In this document: positions 12,501 to 22,430 of the stretch, piece by piece
How the letters are laid out: every line of letters begins with the position of its first letter
Numbering within the stretch: the stretch's first letter is position 1
Assembly: GCA_963281255.1 (NCBI GenBank)
Contig: OY725506.1
Span: 2,771,001 to 2,835,000 of the forward strand
Direction of reading: 5' to 3'
Source of the DNA: Aphrocallistes beatrix
Taxonomy: Eukaryota; Porifera; Hexactinellida; Sceptrulophora; Aphrocallistidae
Length of the DNA: 64,000 nucleotides
Program-made: the position numbers and the translations under genes
Notes under the pieces: generated by a model
What the model saw: the letters and a program-made list of their open reading frames with translations, nothing else
Told to the model about the DNA's origin: nothing
The model's database searches: none

Positions 12501-15500
12501 GATATGGGTACTTTGACACCATTTTTATATGCTGGTAATACATTCCGAAGCTCTATTCTGCGTCGTTAATGATTTTAGGCAGATCATGTATTAGTTGAAC
12601 CATCTTCGACCGCATCCCTGGTCCATTTTTGAGATTTAGATGGCAGGCCTTATATACAGAGGGCTATGAAGCAGTTAAATTTCGCAGAATAGCACATACG
12701 GAGAAATAGAAAATGAGACATAATACTATACCTGAAAATTTAAAGACAGATGTCTGTAGATCTCCTCTAATATCATAACCACATTGTTGTACAATCTGGA
12801 CATTCAAGAAAATATCAATTCTCTCCAAAGTCTGTCCAACTGGATTGAATAGAATGAACTCAGTACTGTTCGTGTAATTTGAGAAGAAAATATTTTCAAA
12901 GTCACCGGAATTTATGGAATAAGACATGTTGTGCTCTAAAAACTTGTAATCAATTCGAAAACTAATTTTAAATGTGAGCGCAATTACATCATCTACTAAA
13001 TAAGTTGACGGAGTTTTCTGTAAATTCTATAAAGGATTTTATTATAAAATGAATTATCGCGAAATATAATGAACTCAAAAATGTTCTTACCCAAAAATAT
13101 GCGAAAGTGTCGTTTTGAAGTGAATAGGAAATGCTAAGCGACCCATTGATGAGTTCATAAGCTAAAAATAAAAAGGAATAAAATCATCAATATTATATTC
13201 TTTACCATCGAAAATGCTCACTCATAATGTAATCTATCTTTCCTTTTATAGAGCAATATTAGGAGTCCTACGGGCGACTATAAGTATTCAGTTTAATAGA
13301 CACCCAGAGGACGCCTCAAGCGAACACAAAGTGTTCTTAGCCGCGAAGCAACAACAGAAACATTGTGTTGAAGATTCACCGACAAAATTCGCAGCGGAAT
13401 AGCTCTCACAAATAGAAACTAATACAAAATGTTTTCGGTTAATAGGGTTCTCCGCTTAATCGAGGTAAAATGTCCTCTGACCGATGTGACCTTATTAAGC
13501 GGAGTCGGCTGTATATTAGGAGTCCTACGGGTGGCTATCATTATTTAGTTTAAAAGACGCTCAAAGGACGCCTCAAGCCGCGAAATACAAATAATAATAA
13601 CATACGTATATATACTTACTTGGAATAATATCAACAGAACATTGTGTTGATAATTCACCGACAAAATTCGCAGCTGTTAAAGTGACGCTTACGTTTTCTC
13701 GTGGTTGGATAAGAGTGTCATTAAGTGTTGTATATAAATTTCTCTGCGGAGAAGTAGCGTTATAAATGACTGAATTGTTAAAATACAAAATGTAATATAT
13801 GGTTTCTGAATTCAATTTGTTGGTCGGAGAATTCCAAGTGATTGTACTGTTAACACTGCATGTGTAAGGACTCAGACTGTCGTACATGACTGAACAATTA
13901 ACTCCAATTGGAAGGTCTAAAAAAAACAATTTATGAAAATAAGGTGTGAAAATACATAGATATATAAACAAAGGAGATGACCTAGTTCGCAAAAGAGTTT
14001 AGGTCAGGGTTTTTCACGGTGTAACCACCGAAAAAATGTTAACCAAATATTGCCCACGCTGCAGCGGGCGACCCAAATCGTGGTGTAACTCCCAAAATTC
14101 GTGGTGTAATTTTTACGCCACGATCGCCCTTAAAAATCCCTGCTTTAGGTACATAAAATGTATAATTATACATATTTGTAAAACAGGAAGTGAATGAATT
14201 TCGCGAAAGAAAAATAGACAGTACACAACTACACCACACTGGGGTCATATAAGCAAAATATTGTAGCAATCGGACTGATAGATTTCGCAGGATCGTACCT
14301 ACGGAAACAATCAAAAGATCCGTGTAGTGCAATGTACATATCAATGCATTACTCACCTGTATATTATTTAAAAACTGAAAATAATACAATTTCACTTAAG
14401 AAAAAGGTTGGTGCATATCTATACCATAAAAAGATCTTGTATGTAAATATTTGGGGAAATCGGACAGTTAAATTTCCCAGAATCGTAGGTACGCACGTAC
14501 ACACAGTCGATGATAAGCAGCCTTACCAAACTATATAATTACCTGAATAACTGAAAACAGCTGTAAACATATCTCCACTAGTGTTATATCCACAATGCTG
14601 TACTATCTGGACACTCAAGAATATATCAATTCTCTCCAAAGTTTGTCCATTAGGATTGAATAGAATAGACTCAGTACTGTTCGCTGAATTTGAAAATAAC
14701 ATCCTTTCCAAGTCACTGGAATTTATGGAATAAGACACGTCATGCTCTGTAAACTTGTAATCGATCTGAAAACTAATTCTAAAGGTGAGCGCAATCGCAT
14801 CATCTACGAAAGAATTTGAAGGAGTTTTCTCTAAATTCTACAAAGGATTTCATTGTAAAATTAATTATCGCGAAATATAGTGAACTCAAAAATATTCTTA
14901 CCCAAAAGTATGTGAAAGTGTCGTTTTGAAGTGAATAGGAAATGCTAAGAGACCCATTAACGAATTCATAAGCTAAAAATAAAAAAAAGAATAAAAACAC
15001 AATATTACCAATAGTATACTCTTTTGCATCGAAAATACTAACTCATTATTGATACCATCATTGCCCCTTTTCATTTTATCCAGAAAAGTACAGTCGACTC
15101 CGCTTAATAGGGTCACATCGGTCAGAAGACATTTTTGGCCCGATTAAGCGGAGAACCCTATTAACCGAAAATATTTCGTATTAGCTTCTATTTGTGAGAG
15201 CTATTCCGGCCCTGCCAAAAGTGGCCCGATTAAGCGGAGTCGACTGTATATCCATCCTTTTAGGGAACAAAATACAGTCGACTCCGCTTAATAGGGTCAC
15301 TGTTTAATTGGGTCAACCGCTTAATTGGGACACTTTTGGCAGGACCGGAATAGCTCTCACACATAGAAGCTAATACAAAATATTTTCGGTTAATAGGATT
15401 CTCCGATTAATGGGTGCAAAATGTCCTCTGACCGATGTGGCCCTATTAAGCGGAGTCGACTGTATATTAGGCGTCCTACGGGCGACTATCATTATTCAGT

Positions 15501-18500
15501 TAAATAGACACCCAGAGAACGCCTCAAGCGAACACAAAGTGTTTTTAGCCGCGAAACACAATTGTAATACAAATAAGGATAACATATGCGTATACTTACT
15601 CGGAATCATATCAACAAAACATTGTGTTGAAGACTCTCCGACAAAATTCTCAGCTATTAAAGTAATATTAACTTCTTCGCGTGGTCTGACAGAAGTGTCA
15701 TTTGAAATAAAAAGCTTTGGTTGCGGAGAGGAAACTGAATAGAAAACCGAATTGTCTGAATACAAAGTGTAATACAAGGATTCTGTGTTCAATTTGTTTG
15801 TAGAAGCATTCAATACAACTATTCTGCTATTATTGCATGAGAAAGGATCCACATAGAAATAAAATGCAGAACAACTAATTCCTGTTGGAGGATCTAAAAA
15901 GAAATATTTTAAATATCAAAATTTATAGCAATAAAATGTAAGCATAGCCTACTGTATATAAGGCCTCACAGTAACTTGCAGATTTGGGACTAGGGATGCG
16001 GTTGAAGATGGTTGAACAAATACAAGACCTGCCTTAAATTATTAACAAAACACAATAGAGCTTAGGAATGTATGACCACTGACCAGTAGATAAATTTGGT
16101 ATCATAGTACCCATAGTTGTTAAAATTTAGATTAGTCACCATATGATTGCGCGATAAGCTATATTTGCGACAGATTTGGAAATTTTGAGATGTCGTTTAG
16201 GTGCACTTTCGTGTTTTAATTATAAAAATTTCGCATAGAACTGAGATGTGAATGGGTTTTTAATTAATACGAAAAATTTCCAAATTTTTCGCATTAAACA
16301 AAGAAAAATGCTCAAAAAACCGAAAATAATACAATTTCGCGAAATATCTGCATCACAAAAAGATCCTGAGGTAAAATTTGGGGGGAATCGGACACTAATG
16401 TTTCGGAGGATCGTACGTACGTACGGACGTGCAAGCGGTCGATACCATTAATTACCTTAAAACTTTAAATTAAAATTTTATGAGAATAAATTTACCTGAA
16501 TATCTGAAAACAGCTGTAGATATATTCCCGCTAATATTATGACCACAATGCTGTACTATCTGGACACTCAAGAATATATCAATTCTCTCCAAAGTCTGTC
16601 CAATTGGATTGAATAGAAAAGACTCAGTAGCGCTCGTTGAATTTGAAAGGAAAATCCGTTTCAAGTCACTGGAATTTAGGGAATAAGACATGTCATGCTC
16701 TGTAAACTTGTAATCGATCTGAAAACTAATTCTGAAATTGAGGGCAATGACGAGATCTGAAGCATTTCCAGGAGTTTTCTCTAATTCCTATAAAATATTT
16801 TATCGTAAAATTAATCATAGTTAAATTTAGCATTTTAAAATGATGGTTTACCCAGGAATATGTGAAGTTGTCATTCTGAAGTGAATATGAAATGTTAAGT
16901 GATCCATTGACAAATTCATAAGCTAAAAAGAGGAAAATAAATAATCTTATCTGTCTTATTCATGATCGAAATGGCTCATCATCATAAATGACGATGCCTT
17001 CTAGTAGTCTGAATATATTTATCCATGGTTTAGGTATTGGAAATATCTGGTGCCCTAAGGGCGCCTCAGGTAAGCTTTTTATAAGCATTTGTGGGGTGTG
17101 GGGGAGCCACTCCCCCAGATTTTTTTGACTCATATACGTTTATTTTTATAGTCACTACCATGGGGGAGCTGCTAGCCCCTTTGATTTCAAATTCAAGCCC
17201 CCTACATTTTTGGATCATGTCTAGCTCCTATAGTAATAGTTGCATATATACTCAACCATAGCATTCTAAACACTAGGACAGCGGTTTTCAACCTTTTTTG
17301 ACTGTGGACCCTCGATATCAATTTTTCTAAATTCTGGGACCCCCTCCTATTAACTGTAATACAAATTTCGAATGCTGTGGATACCACTAAGGGGTCCATG
17401 GACCCCAGGTAGGAAACCACTGTAAAGGCAATGTCACTCCCTATTTTTTTTTGACCAGGGATTGGTTAGTATCTTCAGACTTACTCACATCACTCACAAA
17501 ATCTCTTCTCCTGTGAAAGATCACACAGGAGAAGAGATTTTGTGAGTGATGTGAATAAGTCTGAAGATACTAACCAATCCCTGGTCCAAAAAATTTAGGG
17601 AGTGCCATTGCCTTAGTGTATAGAATGCACGGTTGCCGTGGGAGTGGAATTTCAGTTCCCATTCCCAACCCATTCCCACAGGGGGAAAAAATTCTCCCAT
17701 TTCCATTCCCATCCCATGGGAATGGGAATCCCCATGGATATTCCCATACCCACGGCAACTCTGATAGAATGCTAAGACTTAACTTACATGGAATTATGTC
17801 GACAAAACATTGGAAAGAAGATTTCCCAACAAAATTAGCAGCCGTTAATGTAAAGTTAACTTCCTCTCGTGGTCTGACAGAAGTCTCATTTGAAATAAAA
17901 AAACTTGTCTGCGGAGAGGTAACTGAATACAAAACCGAATTATTTGAATATAAAGTGTAATTCAAGGAATCTGTGTCTAATTTGTTGGAAGGAGAGTTCC
18001 ATGTGATTCGATTTCCAACTTTGCATGTGTTAGGATCAATGAAGTCATAATTTACTTCACAACTAATCCCAGTTGGTAGCTCTAAAAACAAATAATTGTA
18101 AATATCTAAAAACATGATTATAGAAATACATCATTGACACTATAAAAGGATTAAAAAAAGATTTTTATAAGAAATAGACAATTAGATTTTGCTATATTCA
18201 TAAAAAATAAAATTCCAATCAGGAAATGCATGTGTGTGTGTGTCATATACAGGTGACTCCGCTTAATCGGGACACTTTGGTCCCGGATATTTTGTCCCGA
18301 TTAAGCGGAGTTCCCAATTAACCGATTAAATTTAGTATTAGCTTCTATGTATGGGAACCATTCCGTTCCTGGAGACTTGTCCCGATTAAAACCCGCGCTT
18401 GGTGAAGTGTTTAGTAGCGTCATTTCCTGTTTAAGCCATTTTGGGCGGGGAAGCCATACAAGTTTGAGGTCTGACTATAAATAGAAAAAATCACTTAGCC

Positions 18501-21256
18501 AAGCGGAGGTTAAGCGGAGTCGACTGTATATCAAAATCATATCTCACCTGAGTATCTAAAAACAGCTTCAAACATATCTCCGCTGATATTATAGCCACAC
18601 TGCTCTACGATCTGGACATTTAAAAATATATCAATTCTATCTAAGGTCTGTCCATTCGGATTGAATAGGATAGACTCAGAACTGTTTGTTGAATTCGAAG
18701 GCAAAATCTTCTCTGTGTAACTGGAATTTGAAAAGGACATACTTTGATTCATGAATTTGTAGTTTATCTGAACATATATTCTAAAAGTGAGGTTAATGAC
18801 CCTATCTGAAGCATTTGCAGGTATTTTCTGTAATTCCTAAATGGATTGTATCATTATATGTAAAACTGTTAAATTTAGCAAAATTAAAAGTATTTTTATT
18901 ACCCAAAACAATGTGAAATTGTCGTTTTGAAGTGGATAGGAAATGTAAAGTGATCCATCAACGAATTCATAAGCTAAAAAAGGAAAAAAATTGAAATTGT
19001 AATAAAGGTAACAATTAAAGGTGTGAATGATGTGTATATATGCGTATTTAGAACATATGAGCACTCAAACTGTTCTATAAGTCTGAAAAGAATTGGTAAG
19101 AATCAAGGATGAAACCTATTAAACCGAATATCAGTATTCATGAATAGTTACCTAACCGAATCCTTACTATTAAAACTCGATTAATGTTTGTATATACGTA
19201 TATATATATATGTAACGAATTGATTGAAGAAACTGTCAGGCCCAGAAAGCTGATTTTTGACATGTGGGAGTTTTTTGGCTATGGCTCCAGTAAGTTCTGA
19301 GCTCAGAGCAAAATGTCGACTCATCGTGGAATTATGACGTCATTGTCACATTTTTAAAAGTTAAGCAATACAGTTATTCGAGCATAACTCAGCCATTATA
19401 GGAGATAGAAGGCTGAAATTTTAATAGAATCTGTATACTAACATATCCCACATATGATGCGACTATCGTCAAAAAATGATGACTCATCACTCTGTGATGA
19501 CGTCATCATTATACATTTAAAAAAATGATTTTTCGAATGATATCGATTATCACAGTAGGATAGACATATTTAGAGATGCTATCTCTCTTATAATTAACCA
19601 ATGTGACCCCAGGCAACCGAAGGGAGCCTCCGGCGGACACAAAGTGTCCGCCAGCCGCGCAGCGCAAGCAAGCGAAGCGCGCTTGTCATTATAATCTATC
19701 TTAGGGAGAGCAGCAATAAATTTCTCAACTCACAAGGAATAATATCTTCAAAACACTGCGAAGAAACAGTTCCAGCACAATTTTGAGCTATCAAAGTAAA
19801 GTTGACTTCATCTCCTGGCATAACAAAAATGGGACCAGAAAAATTCGAAATATTCAGAAAAGGATCAATCGTGTCCAAAACTGAATTATTATTCAAGAGA
19901 ATATACTCTAAAGAATTGTTATAAGAAATCGGCGTCCAACTAAATCCGTATTGAAGGATACAAGTGTCAGGATCAAAGTCTATGTTATCGACACTGCAGT
20001 TGATTTCTGATGGTGGACCTAGAATATCGAAAAAAATATTAGAAAAAAGTCATAAATATACACAAGTACACCTTTCCCATATGCCAGTGGCGGGCAACCT
20101 TAATGCTTAAGTGGGCCCCAAATCTGTCAGTTCTTGTTATGGTCACATCACAATGGCCGTAGCAAGAACTGACATTAGAAACCTAAATGGAAGCAAAGTT
20201 ACAACTAAAATTATACTTATAAAAGCAAAATAAGTAAAATAAATTGAATAATCCTATAATGATTATAGAAAATATGTTGATATTCAGCATCAATTTCATA
20301 CCAAAACTAGGCTCATTTTGTGTTACAATCACTAACACGCGGCCTCCATAATAGAGTGTTTTGGAAGAGTCGTGGCCATCAAATTCAGTCTCGTGGGCCC
20401 CAGGTTTCCCACCGCTGCAATATGCGGTTATAATCTTGAAAGCCCATAAATGTGTTGCAATACCAAGTGAGTATGTCTGGTACAGTAAACTTATTTTAAC
20501 AGAAACTGTACGAGACTATACTCACTTGGTACACGGGTGTATTCGTGGGATTATAGAGGCAGTCAACCACAGGGTTGCCTTGAGAATGGAATTTCAATTC
20601 CCATTCCATCCCATCCCCACAGGATTTCTGTGGGAATTCCCACAGAAACTTATACGGAATCTCAAAGAATCCCACAGAAACCCACAGATTCCCACATGTG
20701 GGAATCTGTGGGTTTTCCTATGGGAATTCCCATAGATTCCCATTCCCACGGCAACCCTGGTCAACCATCAATACTTACCTGTTCCAACTAATTGGAGAGT
20801 TTGAGTAACATTTTGTATAACAGAACAGTTCCCATTTTCGTAATAATAGTTGATGCAACCCAAACGGAAAGATTCGTCACTGTTTTGAAAAGAAGTGATA
20901 TTAATTGATCCATAAACAGTGGAAGAATTTCCAAGAACTGCGGTTAGAACAAATCTCGAATCATTTAAAACTTGGTTATTATAAAGATAATCGAAGTTAA
21001 TTGAATTATTCGAGGTGTTACTGAGAAAATCCGTACAGTTAAAATTATTAGGAAAGCTGTCATTTGAAGAGACGGTGAGGTTTCCAAAAATAAATTCGGT
21101 GGTCGGACGGATAAATACATCGCTCGGGTTAGGCACGTTTAGCGAACAAAAGACAGTTACATTTCCTCCAACACAAGCAGTGTCTGGGAATTGAGATATT
21201 TCACTCGAAATGCAAGAGACAAGAACTATGGATGCAAACAGTAATATGAAATGCAT
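6510..21256 (-). CDS. Adhesion G-protein-coupled receptor with six tandem ectodomain cassettes
   Basis: Cell-surface receptor with a long adhesive ectodomain; the ligand is unknown. I read 21 exons. Exon 1 (20779-21256) starts at the inner Met with signal peptide MHFILLFASIVLVSC and an N-glycosylation-rich Ig-like region. Then come six cassettes of three exons each: about 295 nt (FN3-like, with WNSPSNKL and NFVGESS), 73 nt (AYEFVNGSLSISYSL) and about 290 nt (FNPxGQTLERIDIFLNVQI). Their first exons start at the right-hand coordinates 20018, 18083, 17-18 kb onward down to 11188, and their last exons end near 18549, 16493, 14540, 12735, 11380 and 10118. Exon 9351-9623 is a hormone-receptor motif (CLNSTKDATRECLQSGNWSE). 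Exon 6510-8709 holds GAIN, GPS (ICNSGHTTAFAVL, possible cleavage between the two Thr), seven helices and a tail of about 170 residues. Total about 2,300 residues. GPS cysteines are reduced relative to the usual pattern. Class is confident; subfamily is not. Confidence 0.88.
8785..8938. mobile_element. MITE family M
   Basis: Inverted copies of GGAAATAGTTCGACTTTTC flank a short centre (ATTAATCCTAATGATAAG). Four further copies occur at 10.5, 23.1, 27.7 and 34.1 kb. The superfamily is not clear. Confidence 0.7.
9070..9157. mobile_element. pogo-type MITE, family B (internally shortened)
   Basis: Right end TTAAGCGGAGTCACCTG before TA. The left part is shortened. A second family B copy follows 20 bp later in the same intron. 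Confidence 0.65.
9177..9312. mobile_element. pogo-type MITE, family B
   Basis: TA-flanked. Starts CAAGTGACTCTGCTAAATCG and ends GGAGACTTTAGTTGACTG. It lies close upstream, in plus-strand coordinates, of the hormone-receptor-motif exon. Confidence 0.75.
9653..9747. mobile_element. hAT-type MITE, family N
   Basis: Termini CAGGGTTGCC / GGCAACCCTG with near-identical 8-bp flanks (GGCTACAA and GGCTACAC). The interior is made of GGGAATNCCCA repeats. Confidence 0.8.
10533..10654. mobile_element. MITE family M
   Basis: Inverted GGAAATAGTTCGAC words with the family centre ATCATTAGGATTAATGGTGG. Intronic in the receptor gene. Confidence 0.7.
12280..12668. mobile_element. Long foldback (palindromic) element
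   Basis: Two arms of about 170 bp form a near-perfect inverted repeat; for example GGACCAGGGATGCGGTCGAA on the left matches the complement on the right. The spacer is short. Flanks AAGCAGTCA and AAGCAGTTA look like a 9-bp target duplication, as in Mutator-like or foldback elements. A one-arm relative is at 15953-16153. Confidence 0.8.
13360..13394 (-). pseudogene. Relic piece of an FN3-like receptor exon
   Basis: The complement matches the end of the cassette FN3 exon (residues AANFVGESSTQC) but stands alone in an intron, with no acceptor or exon body. It abuts a truncated family A element at 13395. It is the leftover of a tandem duplication that copied part of the real exon at 13620-13917. 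Confidence 0.6.
13395..13511. mobile_element. pogo-type MITE, family A (half element)
   Basis: Starts abruptly at CGGAATAGCTCTCACA and keeps the right end GCGGAGTCGGCTG before TA. The flank to the right (ATTAGGAGTCCTACGGG) is shared with 15463 onward. Confidence 0.75.
14005..14142. mobile_element. hAT-type MITE, family S
   Basis: Termini CAGGGTTTTTCA / TTAAAAATCCCTG. Flanks GTTTAGGT and CTTTAGGT match at 7 of 8 bases. The interior (ATTGCCCACGCTGCAGCGG) is nearly identical to the copy at 42478-42650. Confidence 0.8.
15091..15246. mobile_element. pogo-type MITE, family A
   Basis: Clean TA-flanked element, CAGTCGACTCCGCTTAATAG to GCGGAGTCGACTG. Its neighbour at 15275 is in the opposite orientation. 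Confidence 0.88.
15275..15462. mobile_element. pogo-type MITE, family A
   Basis: Long form with the extra internal word TGTTTAATTGGGTCAACCGC. The right flank TATTAGGCGTCCTACGGG is the same as beside the half element ending at 13511, so the two insertions descend from one. Confidence 0.88.
15953..16153. repeat. One arm of the foldback element
   Basis: Diverged match to the left half of 12280-12668 (GGATGCGGTTGAAGATGG, CAATAGAGCTTAGGAATGTA, TTGTTAAAATTTAGATTAGT). The other arm is absent. Confidence 0.65.
17277..17422. mobile_element. hAT-type MITE, family O
   Basis: CAGCGGTTTTCAACC at the left and GAAACCACTG at the right, with GGGGTCCATGGACCCC inside. It is inverted relative to the copy at 22838. 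Flanks do not show a duplication. Confidence 0.7.
17425..17614. repeat. 190-bp near-perfect palindrome
   Basis: Arms of about 90 bp (from AAGGCAATGTCACTCCC to AATCTCTTCTCCTGTG) with a loop of about 7 bases at 17516-17522. The central 60 bp of each arm is almost identical. It sits between a family O and a family N element. Confidence 0.85.
17628..17763. mobile_element. hAT-type MITE, family N
   Basis: Starts CACGGTTGCCGTGGG and ends ACGGCAACTCTG. An exact 8-bp target duplication ATAGAATG lies on both sides (17620-17627 and 17764-17771). Confidence 0.85.
18250..18526. mobile_element. pogo-type MITE, family B, carrying an insertion
   Basis: Starts CAGGTGACTCCGCTTAATCG after TA and ends GCGGAGTCGACTG before TA. 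The right terminus is split at its TTAA by the element at 18390-18509. Confidence 0.8.
18390..18509. mobile_element. TTAA-flanked MITE (family I) inside a family B element
   Basis: TTAA stands at 18386-18389 and 18510-18513. The ends ACCCGCGCTTGG and CCAAGCGGAGG are roughly complementary. The interior CATTTTGGGCGGGGAAGCC is shared with copies at 33.5 and 43.7 kb. TTAA targets are typical of piggyBac-type elements; assignment is by inference. Confidence 0.7.
19375..19690. repeat. Dispersed repeat D, inverted copy
   Basis: Mirror of the 5.4-kb copy: the AT-rich part (GATGACGTCATCATTATACA) comes first, then GGCGGACACAAAGTGTCCGCC. It lies in an intron of the receptor gene. Confidence 0.7.
20085..20417. 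mobile_element. hAT-type MITE, family R
   Basis: CAGTGGCGGGCAACC to CCCACCGCTG. Flanks CCATATGC / CAATATGC match at 7 of 8. A second copy is at 55253-55762. Confidence 0.85.
20570..20759. mobile_element. hAT-type MITE, family N
   Basis: CAGGGTTGCC to GGCAACCCTG with an exact 8-bp duplication GTCAACCA. The interior is runs of CCCACAGA and TGGGAATTCCCA. It stops about 20 bp from the donor of receptor exon 1. Confidence 0.88.
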
Positions 21257-21401
21257 TGAAGTGATGAGGTTGCCAAATGGGAGGTGTGAAGAGTTTGTAG
21301 ATGATCTCACTATCTACATTTGAAACAGGAATAGAGTTCAATATTAAAAGTTTGTGATATGGACAAATCATAAATTGAAAAAAAAGTGTAATAAACACGT
21401 A

Positions 21402-21589
21402 CAGTCGACTCCGCTTAATAGGGTCACTGTTTAATCGGGTCAACCGCTTAATTTGGTCACTTTTGGCAGGGCCGGAATAGCTCTCACACATAGAAGCTAC
21501 TACAAAATATTTTCGGTTAATAGGGCTTTCCGCTTAATCGGACCAAAATATCCTCTGACCGATGTGACCTTATTAAGCGGAGTCGACTA
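21402..21589. mobile_element. pogo-type MITE, family A
   Basis: Long form, TA-flanked at the left. The last base of the right end is changed (GTCGACTA). It lies just upstream of the receptor start. Confidence 0.85.
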
Positions 21590-21786
21590 TATATGTACAT
21601 ATATAGGGGATGCAATCTTACAAAAAATTCAAACCATCATCTCAGAAACTCTATTCACTACAACGGTATGGAACCGAGAACACAATTTCTAAGAACATAA
21701 ATAGTTGTATCAACTATATCGCATCATATATACTTGACCAAATGAAACAAATGTTCTGCCTTATAATTATTAATTTTTGCTATATC

Positions 21787-22110
21787 ATACATGCCAACCT
21801 GAGTCATGATAAAAGCGGGACGCGGCGTTGAATTTCGCGGGACATGACGGGACGCAATAGAAATATACAGTGGAATTCGCTTATTAGCAACCAATTTTCA
21901 GATTTCAGGTGAAGATTTTGCGTTAATTCTGTTCCCTTATTAGCAACCATTTTATGAGCAAAACTCGAGTTGCTAATAAGCGAATTCCACTGTACTATAC
22001 ATATGATGCAAAAAAGCGGAACATAATAGGGAATTTTCATGTAAAAGCTGGACACTCGAGAAAATTAGCTCAATAGAAGAGTGAAAAAAATGGGACAGTT
22101 GGCAAGTATG
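21787..22110. mobile_element. Dispersed element G
   Basis: Begins CATACATGCCAACCTGAG and ends GACAGTTGGCAAGTATG, a terminal inverted repeat. The inside is rich in GCGGGAC words. It is interrupted by a family F element (21868-21992). Superfamily not assigned. Confidence 0.75.
21868..21992. mobile_element. pogo-type MITE, family F, nested in G
   Basis: CAGTGGAATTCGCTTATTAG to CGAATTCCACTG with TA on both sides, inside the G element. Confidence 0.85.
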
Positions 22111-22115
22111 CTATA

Positions 22116-22273
22116 CAGTGGAATTCGCTTATTAGCAACTCGAGTTTTGCTCATAAAATGGTTGCTAATACGCGAAGTTGCTAATAAGGGAACAGAATTA
22201 ACACAAAATCTTCACCAGGGACCTGAAGATTGGATGCGAATAGAGCAATTTTGCTAATAAGCGAATTCCACTG
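22116..22273. mobile_element. pogo-type MITE, family F
   Basis: Complete TA-flanked copy immediately after the G element. Both termini are intact, with repeated GTTGCTAATA words inside. Confidence 0.88.
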
Positions 22274-22430
22274 TATATATATATTTTCGGTGAAAATTTG
22301 ACTGAAACACAATAATAATGGCATAAAACGTTGAATGAAAATACGAGGAATTATAATAATTATCCTAAATTCAGATCATTTCACAACTAAACTTAATTAC
22401 ACAGTCTGTACAAAAGTAGAAAATACACAA

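Noticed and set aside
17521-18000. Frames crossing the palindrome and the family N element (17521-17712 minus, 17616-17960 plus)
   Set aside because: They run through MITE sequence and the complement of a receptor exon; shadows only.
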